In this document: positions 36,664-45,131 of the stretch, piece by piece
Layout: each line of letters begins with the position of its first letter
Position numbering within the stretch: the first letter of the stretch is position 1
Origin: Aestuariibaculum sediminum
GTDB taxonomy: Bacteria; Bacteroidota; Bacteroidia; Flavobacteriales; Flavobacteriaceae
Reading direction: 5' to 3'
NCBI RefSeq assembly: GCF_014596945.1
Contig: NZ_JACVXB010000001.1
Location: 310,001 to 374,000, forward strand
Length of the DNA: 64,000 nt
Translations under genes and position numbers: made by a program
The notes under the pieces: model-generated
The model's database searches: none
Told to the model about the DNA's origin: nothing
Seen by the model: the letters and a program-made list of their open reading frames with translations, nothing else

Positions 36664-37667
36664 TATAAATCTTGATACCATTTCGATGTTGATTTTAAGA
36701 TGTTTTCTTTTGAATATTTTTTTACCTGTGAGTTTTTTAGCTGGTGGGACCAAGTCACTCTACTATTAGGTTTAAATCCTGGACCACTACAGTTATTTTC
36801 TGCGTAAAAACTTTCCTTTTCGGCCTCTGGTTTATTCCAATTGTGCCACCCTTCTGCATTTATATGTTCTCCCATAAAACAATTTATAAAAACGGTTTTG
36901 GCATATAATCGCCAAGGGCGACCTAAATAAACTTCTGTAACCGAACTATCGGCGGTTAGTTTACAATTTTTAAACACGTATCCGAAATTCATCCCCTGAG
37001 GTGTGGAGGCAGCGGTTATATATGAATTTGATTTACTATGAATGTCGCAATTTTCAAACAATACCGTAGCCTCACCAAAAATAAAGTCTGTTGTTCCTTC
37101 AACCCTACAATTTTTAAAATATTGTTTAAAACCTTCGCCGGCTGTATAAACTGTATCTTGATTTCCAATGAATTCACAGTTTTCAAAATAACATCTATTA
37201 GCATTAACCGATAAAGCAATGGCTTGCCCAACAGGTCCCGCTGTATTTTTAACCGTTATATTTTTTGCAATGAAATCGTTACCTTCTACGAGTAATGTAG
37301 ACGTGTGAAAGGTGCTGTTTCTACCCAGGTTCACCTTATCAAAATAATCATCAAACTCAATAATAGTTTTCTCCTTACTTTCACCCAATATGGAAACATT
37401 AGTATTCCATGAATAAACATGTACCTTTTCTTTATAAACTCCGTTTTTTACATTAATAAAAACACGTTGATAAGGAAAGGCCTTGGCTGAATTTATAGCT
37501 TCCTGAATGGTTGTAAAATCACCTGTTCCGTCTTTAGCTACAACAATATTGTAACTGTCTTTAACAGTTTTTTTTAAATCGTAATTTGATTCTTTACATT
37601 CATTATAATTTATGTGATAACCGTTTGGTGCAAAAACAAAAAACAAGTAAAAAATTAAACTAAACAT
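36663..37667 (-). CDS. pectin methylesterase, CE8, first copy
   Basis: 334 residues with an N-terminal hydrophobic export signal. The right-handed beta-helix carries the CE8 active site: GNQDTVY and DFIFGEA supply the two aspartates, LGRPWRLYAKTVF the arginine. DGTGDFTTIQEAIN is the usual N-terminal block. It hydrolyses methyl esters of homogalacturonan, preparing it for lyases and GH28. It is divergent from susC across a 478-base region with two operator-like palindromes, and it overlaps the downstream CE12 start by one base. Confidence 0.93.
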   Translation of the reverse strand: MFSLIFYLFFVFAPNGYHINYNECKESNYDLKKTVKDSYNIVVAKDGTGDFTTIQEAINSAKAFPYQRVFINVKNGVYKEKVHVYSWNTNVSILGESKEKTIIEFDDYFDKVNLGRNSTFHTSTLLVEGNDFIAKNITVKNTAGPVGQAIALSVNANRCYFENCEFIGNQDTVYTAGEGFKQYFKNCRVEGTTDFIFGEATVLFENCDIHSKSNSYITAASTPQGMNFGYVFKNCKLTADSSVTEVYLGRPWRLYAKTVFINCFMGEHINAEGWHNWNKPEAEKESFYAENNCSGPGFKPNSRVTWSHQLKNSQVKKYSKENILKSTSKWYQDL

Positions 37668-37765
37668 CTTTTTATTATTTATTTTCTCTAATCAAATTTT
37701 GATAAAACAGGGCTGCAATTTATAAAAATAAGTTGATTAGACTATTAAAACATCACGCTATCTTT

Positions 37766-37777
37766 GTAATCGATTGT
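37766..37777. promoter_or_regulatory. predicted LacI-family operator, copy 1
   Basis: GTAATCGATTGT is the near-palindrome shared by five sites in the pectin locus. A plus-strand TATCTTTG (37759-37766) abuts it, giving the same -7/operator order as before susC. It is about 100 bases upstream of the leftward CE8 gene and could serve either direction. Confidence 0.7.
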
Positions 37778-37885
37778 CTTCATTATTGATGCCTAACAGG
37801 CAATCTTATTAAATTCATAGCAATACCAAACGTTATTTACACATATAACAATATGCAGATGAGTAAATTAAATAATCAATAATTA

Positions 37886-37916
37886 TTTGCTAGAATTAAA
37901 ATAATAATTATATTTG
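37886..37916 (+). promoter_or_regulatory. predicted susC promoter
   Basis: TTTG (37886-37889), a 19-base spacer and TATATTTG (37909-37916) give an excellent match to the Bacteroidetes promoter pattern. The operator at 37918-37929 starts two bases later, at the expected transcription start, which would allow repression by occlusion. Confidence 0.7.
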
Positions 37917-37917
37917 G

Positions 37918-37929
37918 ACAATCGATTAC
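37918..37929. promoter_or_regulatory. predicted LacI-family operator, copy 2 (susC)
   Basis: ACAATCGATTAC lies just downstream of the susC -7 element. It is identical in 12 of 12 bases to the site before lacI (61913-61924). Confidence 0.75.
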
Positions 37930-38145
37930 ATTAAATTTCAATCAAAGCTCATCACAGACATGAGTTAAGTATAATAGAAATTTATTTTTTTTAACCAAAA
38001 AAATGGTAATCGACTTAGTTAAACTAATTATAACCAACTAAAACACCACTATTAAAATGCGAAAAACATTCTTCACTATGATTGTATAACTGTACTTATC
38101 ATGCTAAAACTGTACTAAAAAAATAAAACAATTAAACAATTTACA

Positions 38146-41100
38146 ATGACAAACTATTCTATTATTGAACATCAAGTTTTCTTGTTGAAGACAAGAAAGA
38201 AAACACCCCCACGAAACAAAGCAAAATTAGATTTGTTTATGGGAGTATTTTTGCTTTTTACTGGATTAATCTACGGTCAGTCCATTTCGGTATCGGGTAC
38301 GGTTACCGATGGAGGAGAATTAGGAGGTCCTCTTCCAGGCGTTACCGTAATTGTGAAAGGCACCTCAAACGGAACCTCAACAGATTTTGATGGCAACTTT
38401 TCATTAAATGATGTAGCTTCAGATGCCACACTGATTTTCTCATACGTTGGTTACAAATCGCAAGAGATAGCTGTAAATAATCAATCTACAATAAATATTA
38501 CTTTACAGGTTGATGTTAGCCAACTTGACGAAATTGTAATCGTAGATTATGGATACGGTAAAGTTAAAAAAGCGGATATGACAGGTGCTACTGCTAGTAT
38601 TGGCAGTAAAGAGCTATCTAACATCCCAATATCTAGCGCCGCAGAGGCTATTGCTGGTCGATTACCTGGGGTTAACGTAACCACTACTGATGGAGAACCA
38701 GGTGCGGATATACGAATAAGAGTAAGAGGTGGTACATCAATTTCACAAAGTAACGAACCATTAATTATAATAGATGGATTTATTGGTTCAAGCTTAAATG
38801 ATATCCCTGTAAATGACATTGCAAGTATCGATGTGTTAAAAGATGCTGCAGCAACGGCTATTTATGGAGCAAGAGCATCTAACGGTGTTATTGTTGTAAC
38901 TACAAAAAATCCTGTTGCAGGAAAAACAACCATTACGTACAACAACTATTTACAATTTAACGAATTACCTCAGGACAGAAAATACGAGGTTTTGGATCCT
39001 TATGAGTTTGTCCTAGCCAATTACGAATATGCTGCCTTAAGAGGTCAGACCGACATAGATCGATTTGAAAAGTATTTCGGAAAATATGATGATTTAGAGC
39101 TTTACAAACAAAAAAAAGCTACTAACTGGCAAGATGAGTTGTTTGGAGGAACTACCCTTTCCCAATATCACAACCTTAGTATCAATGGTGGTACAGAAAT
39201 GACTAAAATGAATTTTAGTATTTCTCATAATGATGATGAAGGTTTACTTTATGGCTCTGGTTTTTCTAGAACAAATTTAAATTTCAAAGTAAATCAAAAG
39301 ATTTCTGACAGATTGTCTATTGACTTTAATACCAGAATGACCAACAGAATTAAAGATGGAAATGGAACCTCTAGCGGATCAGTAAGTATTAAAGAAGCTG
39401 TTCAGACTAGACCTGTTAATGGTATTGCCGACGAACTAGACATAGACCTTACTCAGGTTAACGATGACGACGATTATCAACAATTTTTACTAAGTCTTTT
39501 AGATCCTAGAGAAGTTATAAAGCAAGATTGGCGTAAACGAATTGACAGATCTTATTTTAACCAAGTAGCATTAAATTGGCAAATTACCGATAACCTAACC
39601 GCTAAATCTTCATTTCAACACGAAAAATCATTCAGAGATGACAAACGATTTTGGGGGCCTTTAACAGGTGAAGTTTTTAACAGTGGTGGACTTGGCTCTA
39701 TTGGGCAGCAAACCTTAAGAGAAGGACTAAATTATCGATTAGTTAATACTTTAAATTATAAAAAAACTACCGATTTGTGGGCATTAGATGCTCTTATTGG
39801 ACAAGAATTCTCTTCTGCTAGTGGACATGAAAATTTTGTTCGTGCGGAAGGTTTCAGGGAATCAATTACTCCTGAAGAACTCTTTGCTAACCTTCAAATT
39901 GCTAAAGGAAATACTAGAGTAACCAGTAGAGAGTCTATTGAAACCAATAGAAAATCGGTATTTGGTCGTTTCGATTTTAGATTAAAAGATACTTACATAT
40001 TTACTCTTACGGCTAGAGCTGATCAATCCAGCAGGTTTCAAGGGAAAAATAATTTAGGTATTTTCCCAGCCATGGCATTCGGTTGGAAACTTGAACAAGA
40101 AGATTTTTTAAAAAATGTCGATTTTATAAGAGAACTTAAATTAAGAGTATCATATGGTGAGACTGGTAATGATGGTGTTCCTGATGGTGTAACATCATTT
40201 CTTTTTGAAACTGAAACATTCAGAGGTCCAGGATTTGATAATTCTACCGGAGACCTGTTTTACAAACCGGCAAGCTCTACCCTTTATAATCCAGATTTAA
40301 GATGGGAAACAACAGCAACCGCTAACTACGGTCTAGATTTCTCATTATTTAATAGTGCCCTAAGTGGTAGCTTTGACTACTATATGAATGAAACCAGAGA
40401 TTTACTTCTACAAAAAAATATAAGTACTAACTCAGGTTTTAGCACACAATGGGATAATATAGGAAACACGTCCAATCGCGGATTTGAATTAGGTGTAAAC
40501 TCTGTTATTATAGATAAACCCGATTTCACATTAAGTGCTAATTTTAATATTGGTAGAAACACATTTACTGTTGACAAATTAGAAGGAACACCTGAACAGT
40601 TTTATCGCTCAAATTGGGCTAGTACTGACCTAAGAAACATTAATGATTACCAAGTCGAGGTTGGTGGAAAAATGGGGAATATCTATGGTTTTGTTACCGA
40701 TGGTTTTTACAGCGTTGATGATTTCTTACCACTTGATCAAACAAATGGCGAGTACATACTTAAAGACGGTATCGCCGACGCTTCGGGTACTGTAGGTGGT
40801 GAGTTAAGACCTGGTAGCTTAAAATTAAAAGATTTACCTCAACTAGTTGTTGATGATAATGGAGATCCTATTTTAGACGGAAACGGTCAAAAACAATATG
40901 AGGTAGACAATCAAATTACTGACGAAGATCGAAAAGTGATAGGTAATGCTGTTCCTGATTTTCAAGGTGGATTTGGTTTAAGCGCAAGATTTAAAGGATT
41001 TGACCTATCGGCGTTCTTTAACTATCAAGTTGGAAATGATGTTTACAACACGGGTAAAATTCAATATAACCAACTAAGAAGGATAACAAACGGTAACCTA

Positions 41101-41529
41101 TTAGAAACAATGAGTTTGGACAATAGATTTACCTATTTAGATATTGATGGTTCATACACTGGAACACCAGGTGGTATAGTAACCGACTTAGAACAATTGA
41201 GAGAATTAAACCAAGGCAAAACCATCTGGTCGCACGCCAGCCATGGTATTGCTCAGGCTGTAGTTCACAGTTGGGCTATTGAAGACGGATCATACCTTAG
41301 GTTGAACAACGTTACATTAGGGTATAGCCTACCGGACAAACTTATCTCTAAACTTGGGATGTCTAAATTTAGAGTTTTTGCAACAGGTAGGAACTTAGCT
41401 CTTTGGACCAAATATTCTGGTTATGATCCAGAAGTTAGCGTAAATAGTAATCCTTTTATTTTAGGATTAGACAGATCTTCATATCCAAGGTCTCGTTCAT
41501 ATACTTTTGGAGTTAACATAACCTTTTAA
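38146..41529 (+). CDS. SusC/RagA-type TonB-dependent outer-membrane transporter
   Basis: 1127 residues. A long N-terminal export signal ends near GLIYGQ (residue 45). A carboxypeptidase-D-like regulatory domain spans about 47-125 (VSGTVTDGGELGGPLPGVTV). The plug (about 135-250) has SusC-typical AGRLPGVNV, IRVRGGTS and DVLKDAAATAIYGARASNGVIVVTTK, and the barrel ends RSYTFGVNITF. It imports oligosaccharides, here predicted pectin fragments, using TonB energy and the SusD partner 13 bases downstream. It is the first gene of the plus-strand locus and has a promoter plus LacI-type operator upstream. Confidence 0.95.
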   Translation: MTNYSIIEHQVFLLKTRKKTPPRNKAKLDLFMGVFLLFTGLIYGQSISVSGTVTDGGELGGPLPGVTVIVKGTSNGTSTDFDGNFSLNDVASDATLIFSYVGYKSQEIAVNNQSTINITLQVDVSQLDEIVIVDYGYGKVKKADMTGATASIGSKELSNIPISSAAEAIAGRLPGVNVTTTDGEPGADIRIRVRGGTSISQSNEPLIIIDGFIGSSLNDIPVNDIASIDVLKDAAATAIYGARASNGVIVVTTKNPVAGKTTITYNNYLQFNELPQDRKYEVLDPYEFVLANYEYAALRGQTDIDRFEKYFGKYDDLELYKQKKATNWQDELFGGTTLSQYHNLSINGGTEMTKMNFSISHNDDEGLLYGSGFSRTNLNFKVNQKISDRLSIDFNTRMTNRIKDGNGTSSGSVSIKEAVQTRPVNGIADELDIDLTQVNDDDDYQQFLLSLLDPREVIKQDWRKRIDRSYFNQVALNWQITDNLTAKSSFQHEKSFRDDKRFWGPLTGEVFNSGGLGSIGQQTLREGLNYRLVNTLNYKKTTDLWALDALIGQEFSSASGHENFVRAEGFRESITPEELFANLQIAKGNTRVTSRESIETNRKSVFGRFDFRLKDTYIFTLTARADQSSRFQGKNNLGIFPAMAFGWKLEQEDFLKNVDFIRELKLRVSYGETGNDGVPDGVTSFLFETETFRGPGFDNSTGDLFYKPASSTLYNPDLRWETTATANYGLDFSLFNSALSGSFDYYMNETRDLLLQKNISTNSGFSTQWDNIGNTSNRGFELGVNSVIIDKPDFTLSANFNIGRNTFTVDKLEGTPEQFYRSNWASTDLRNINDYQVEVGGKMGNIYGFVTDGFYSVDDFLPLDQTNGEYILKDGIADASGTVGGELRPGSLKLKDLPQLVVDDNGDPILDGNGQKQYEVDNQITDEDRKVIGNAVPDFQGGFGLSARFKGFDLSAFFNYQVGNDVYNTGKIQYNQLRRITNGNLLETMSLDNRFTYLDIDGSYTGTPGGIVTDLEQLRELNQGKTIWSHASHGIAQAVVHSWAIEDGSYLRLNNVTLGYSLPDKLISKLGMSKFRVFATGRNLALWTKYSGYDPEVSVNSNPFILGLDRSSYPRSRSYTFGVNITF

Positions 41530-41542
41530 AAAATTAATTGAT

Positions 41543-43357
41543 ATGAAACTTAAATATTTATTGGCTATTATTCCTGCTTTTTTAATAGCCTCTTGTGAAA
41601 AAGATTTTCTAGAACCAGAATCTATTTCTACGACCGATTTAAATTACGTTTATTCAAATGTAGATGACGCTAGATCTGGTGTTAATGCAGTTTACCAATA
41701 CTTTAACCAAGATGCATTTAGATCTAGACTGTCTAATAACATGACAGGAAACACTGATATAGAAAGACAGTCAGGATGGACTAGTGCTTCTGATCGATAC
41801 CAAATTTGGAATCTGGATGCACAACCTTCTAATCGCGATTTAGATATTGTATGGACTTATGCTTATCAAGCCATCAGAGATGCAAACATTGCAATAGAAG
41901 GAATTAACAATAGTGGTAACTTAGAAAACGCCGATGTTACTATAAAAGATGAATTTTATAATTTATTAGGGGAAGCTTACACATTAAGAGCTTACTGGTA
42001 CAGTATGTTGGCATACTATTTTGGCGATGTACCGTACGTAACTAAAGCGCCTCGAGCCGGTGATAATTTTGACTTACCAAGAACACACAGAAATGAAATT
42101 CTTTCAGGAGAAATAGAAAACTTAATATCCGTTGAGGAGAACATGAAATGGCAAAGTCAAACAAGACATGGCATTGAACAAGTAAATCGTGAGTACACTT
42201 TAGGTATGATTGCACGTTTAGCCCTGCAACGCGGTGGATACTATTTGACTCCTGAGTTAAACATGGTTAGAGACAGTGATTACCTCGATTATTATAAAAT
42301 AGCCAGAGACTACTCTAAGAAGCTAATCGATTTAAAAGACCGTCAATTACCATCGGATTTCAGAAAAATATTCATGAATCAATGTCAATTTATTGTTCCT
42401 ACTGAAGATAGTGACATTCTTTTTGAAGTTCCTTTCCCACAAGGTGGAGGTGACGTGGGTTGGAATATAGGTATAACTGTTCAAGGTGGTGCCACTGCTA
42501 AACATAGTTATGGTTCTGGAAACAACTATATGTCAATGCCAGCAACATACTACATGTCGTTTGATAGTAAAGATAAACGTAGAGATGTAACATGTGGTTT
42601 ATGGAGAATTAACACCGATGCTGAATACGAACATGTTGGTCTAAATATCTCACAAGGTAAATGGAGTCGATGGTTCTTACCTGAACCTCCAGGGCAAAAT
42701 ACAGCAAAAGGAACAGCTATAAACTGGCCTATGATGCGTTATGCCGATGTTCTGCTAATGTTTGCTGAAGCTGAAAACGAATTAAATGGTCCTACAGCCG
42801 AGGCTCAAGATGCTTTTAAAAGAATCCGTAGAAGAGCTTTTGATGCCGCTGACTGGAGCACCAAAGTTGACAACTATGTAGCTCAAATCTCTGCTTCTAA
42901 ACAAGACTTTTTTAATGCTATCGTTGATGAACGTGCTTGGGAATTCGGGGGCGAAATGATTCGTAAATATGAGTTGATTCGTTGGAATTTATATTCTCAA
43001 AAAATGGAAGAAACAGTTGAAGGTCTGAAAAAATTGGCTGATGAGGCCTTTGACGGTACAGGAACAGGACCAGATTATATGTACTGGAAAGTTGAAGATG
43101 GAGAATTTGTGGTTCTAAACCCAGATAACAAAATCTTAGCTGCTCCAGATGAAACATGGAATAGACAATCATTCTTATCAGGTTTACATAGCGATGAAAC
43201 TACTTATCAAGAATGGATATTAAGAGATTATGAAAACCATATTAACGGTCCTAAAGCTGGTGTAGCGCGATATATTTTCCCAACACCAACTAGTGCTGTT
43301 ATAAACAGTAAAGGATTGCTTAGCAACAGAGGTCAATATGGCTTTAACTTTAATTAA
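41543..43357 (+). CDS. SusD/RagB-family surface glycan-binding lipoprotein
   Basis: 604 residues with a lipobox (LIASC, Cys18). The N-terminal TPR-like part holds ANIAIEGINNSG and GEAYTLRAYWYSMLAYYFGDVPYV, characteristic of SusD. The C-terminal part has PMMRYADVLLMFAEAENEL and VDERAWEFGGE. It caps the SusC barrel and binds incoming oligosaccharide at the outer face of the outer membrane. It is 13 bases from susC and 12 from the next gene, so all three are clearly co-transcribed. Confidence 0.95.
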   Translation: MKLKYLLAIIPAFLIASCEKDFLEPESISTTDLNYVYSNVDDARSGVNAVYQYFNQDAFRSRLSNNMTGNTDIERQSGWTSASDRYQIWNLDAQPSNRDLDIVWTYAYQAIRDANIAIEGINNSGNLENADVTIKDEFYNLLGEAYTLRAYWYSMLAYYFGDVPYVTKAPRAGDNFDLPRTHRNEILSGEIENLISVEENMKWQSQTRHGIEQVNREYTLGMIARLALQRGGYYLTPELNMVRDSDYLDYYKIARDYSKKLIDLKDRQLPSDFRKIFMNQCQFIVPTEDSDILFEVPFPQGGGDVGWNIGITVQGGATAKHSYGSGNNYMSMPATYYMSFDSKDKRRDVTCGLWRINTDAEYEHVGLNISQGKWSRWFLPEPPGQNTAKGTAINWPMMRYADVLLMFAEAENELNGPTAEAQDAFKRIRRRAFDAADWSTKVDNYVAQISASKQDFFNAIVDERAWEFGGEMIRKYELIRWNLYSQKMEETVEGLKKLADEAFDGTGTGPDYMYWKVEDGEFVVLNPDNKILAAPDETWNRQSFLSGLHSDETTYQEWILRDYENHINGPKAGVARYIFPTPTSAVINSKGLLSNRGQYGFNFN

Positions 43358-43369
43358 AAAGAAATTGAT

Positions 43370-45034
43370 ATGAAAAATCATAATAACATATTTAACATAA
43401 AAACAATTCTGTTTTTATGTCTCATAGTAAGCATGTTTAATGCTTGTGATAAGGACGATGATCAAAACTATGAAAAAACAAGGTTATTCCGCCCTGTTTT
43501 AAACGAACCTCTTTTCGCTGAAGGTAATTCCATAATCGTTAATATGGGAAAACTAAAGTCTGCAGTAGGATATACTTTAGAAGTTAGTAGAGATACTTTT
43601 GCTACTATTGAATATACGATACTTTCAGACACTAATTATGTAGAAATCAATGCCAACAATGCAGGCGAAGAATTATTTTGGAATACCATTTACCAAGTAA
43701 GAGCTACTGCCCATGAGGCCGATCCGCAATACGATAGTAAAATTTCAGATTTAGGTGGAGTAAGAACAGAAACTTTCCCTTCAATTCTATTTAGCCCATC
43801 AAGTTATGATGTTACAGATGTTGCCGCAAGAGTTACTTGGGAGCCACTTGGTGACGCGATTACCGGTATTAAAGTTTTTGCTGCAGATGACCTTAGACTT
43901 ACGACGCCTTTATTACCTGAAGCTCCTGTTAGTAATGAACAATTTTTAGCAGGTGAAGGTTTTGTTGAAGGATTAGAACCAGAATCTGAATATCAAATTG
44001 CTATTTACAGCGGTACTCAATTAAGAGGCTGGGTTAATTTTACGACCCGTGTTGCAGAACCAGACTATTCTAGTATTCCGAATTTAATAGATATTAGAGA
44101 TAATGAAAGTGCATCAGCTGTAAAAGACGCCGTGGCATCGGCCCCTGATGGAGCAACTATTCTTCTTAAAAGAGGGGTTACTTATGATTTACCATCTACT
44201 CCATTAGATAAATCAATAACCATCAGAGCCGCTTATGGTTTTGGTGAGCAAAAGGCCAAACTTTTCACAACAGGTAACTGGAATATTGCTTCTGGATCTA
44301 ATATTGATTATATCAGATTCATTGACGTTGAAATTCGAGGAGAAGATTATGGAGGCGATTATGTCTTTAACCCTTCTAGCGGTGACACTAACGTTAACGA
44401 ATTACTTTTCGATAATTGTACAATTGGAACATTAAGAGGTGTTTTCAGACTAAGAGGAACAAATGCTCTGGTAGATACTTATGAAATAAGAAATAGTGTT
44501 ATAGACAGTATTGGTGGTTATGGCCTTCTAACCTGCGACACTAACCCAGGTACTCCTCAAACAGCAACAGTAAACAACTTTAATTTAATTAATAGTACTT
44601 TTAATAAAGTGGGATGGCTTATCCAAACAAGAAATAACTGTGAGTCTTTAACTATTGAAAGCTGTACATTTGCTAATTTCAATAATTATTTCCGCTTTAG
44701 AGGTGGAGATGGTAATAATAACGTTACTAATGGTATTTCTATTCAAAATTCAATTTTTGGGCATGCATGGGATGAAACAGGAACGGCCACAACCTATACC
44801 TCTAGCGGTGTTTATCAAGGTTTACCGGATACCAACTTTACAGTTGGGAACAGCTTTACCACCTCAGATCTTACTTGGTCTACAGGCCGTGAAATACCAA
44901 ATTTAGAATCGAATTATTCTGGTACGCAAGATGATTTGTGGGTAGACCCACAAAACAATGATTTTAACTTTAAAGACAAAGGGTTTGCTGGACAATATAC
45001 AGCAGGCGACCCAAGATGGCGTACTAAATTGTAA
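43370..45034 (+). CDS. lipoprotein resembling DUF4957/DUF5123, predicted surface pectin-binding protein
   Basis: 554 residues with a lipobox (MFNAC, Cys26). The first about 230 residues look like two fibronectin-like sandwich domains (VTWEPLGDAITGIKVFA; EPESEYQIAIYSGTQ). The rest is a beta-helix-like region with repeated short strands (INELLFDNCTIG-like and SIQNSIFGHAW), ending in DPQNNDFNFKDKGFAG, the style seen in DUF4957/DUF5123 proteins. It lacks obvious catalytic residues. Its place right after SusD suggests a surface glycan-binding protein in the position of SusE/F. This is inference. Confidence 0.65.
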   Translation: MKNHNNIFNIKTILFLCLIVSMFNACDKDDDQNYEKTRLFRPVLNEPLFAEGNSIIVNMGKLKSAVGYTLEVSRDTFATIEYTILSDTNYVEINANNAGEELFWNTIYQVRATAHEADPQYDSKISDLGGVRTETFPSILFSPSSYDVTDVAARVTWEPLGDAITGIKVFAADDLRLTTPLLPEAPVSNEQFLAGEGFVEGLEPESEYQIAIYSGTQLRGWVNFTTRVAEPDYSSIPNLIDIRDNESASAVKDAVASAPDGATILLKRGVTYDLPSTPLDKSITIRAAYGFGEQKAKLFTTGNWNIASGSNIDYIRFIDVEIRGEDYGGDYVFNPSSGDTNVNELLFDNCTIGTLRGVFRLRGTNALVDTYEIRNSVIDSIGGYGLLTCDTNPGTPQTATVNNFNLINSTFNKVGWLIQTRNNCESLTIESCTFANFNNYFRFRGGDGNNNVTNGISIQNSIFGHAWDETGTATTYTSSGVYQGLPDTNFTVGNSFTTSDLTWSTGREIPNLESNYSGTQDDLWVDPQNNDFNFKDKGFAGQYTAGDPRWRTKL

Positions 45035-45063
45035 TTAAAATAAATTATTTTTAATTTTATACT

Positions 45064-45113
45064 AAAGTGGATATTCAATAAGTTGTAATACTTTGAGATA
45101 TCCACTTTTTTTT
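45064..45113 (+). terminator. terminator after the susCD-DUF4957 transcript
   Basis: AAAGTGGATAT (45064-45074) pairs perfectly with ATATCCACTTT (45098-45108), an 11-bp stem with a 23-base loop followed by T residues to 45113. It may limit read-through into the enzyme genes. Confidence 0.7.
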
Positions 45114-45131
45114 ACTAATGTTACTTTAAAC

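Larger units (their letters stand above)
37668..38145. promoter_or_regulatory. divergent control region between CE8-CE12 and susC
   Basis: This 478-base gap holds no gene. It contains two copies of the AATCGATT palindrome (37766-37777 and 37918-37929), a degenerate third (GTAATCGACTTA, 38006-38017) and TAnnTTTG elements directly abutting the two good copies. The remainder is AT-rich leader sequence, about 220 bases of it before susC. Confidence 0.7.

Noticed and set aside
36664-36753. Longer N-terminus for the first CE12 gene
   Set aside because: It would overlap 91 bases of CE8 and lacks a signal; the TAATG-coupled ATG gives a clean signal sequence.
38006-38017. GTAATCGACTTA as a further operator before susC
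   Set aside because: One arm is degraded and no -7 element precedes it; mentioned only as a possible weak site.
45093-45131. Upstream TTG start for the PL1-CE8 gene
   Set aside because: It lies in the terminator stem and its residues would spoil the signal peptide.
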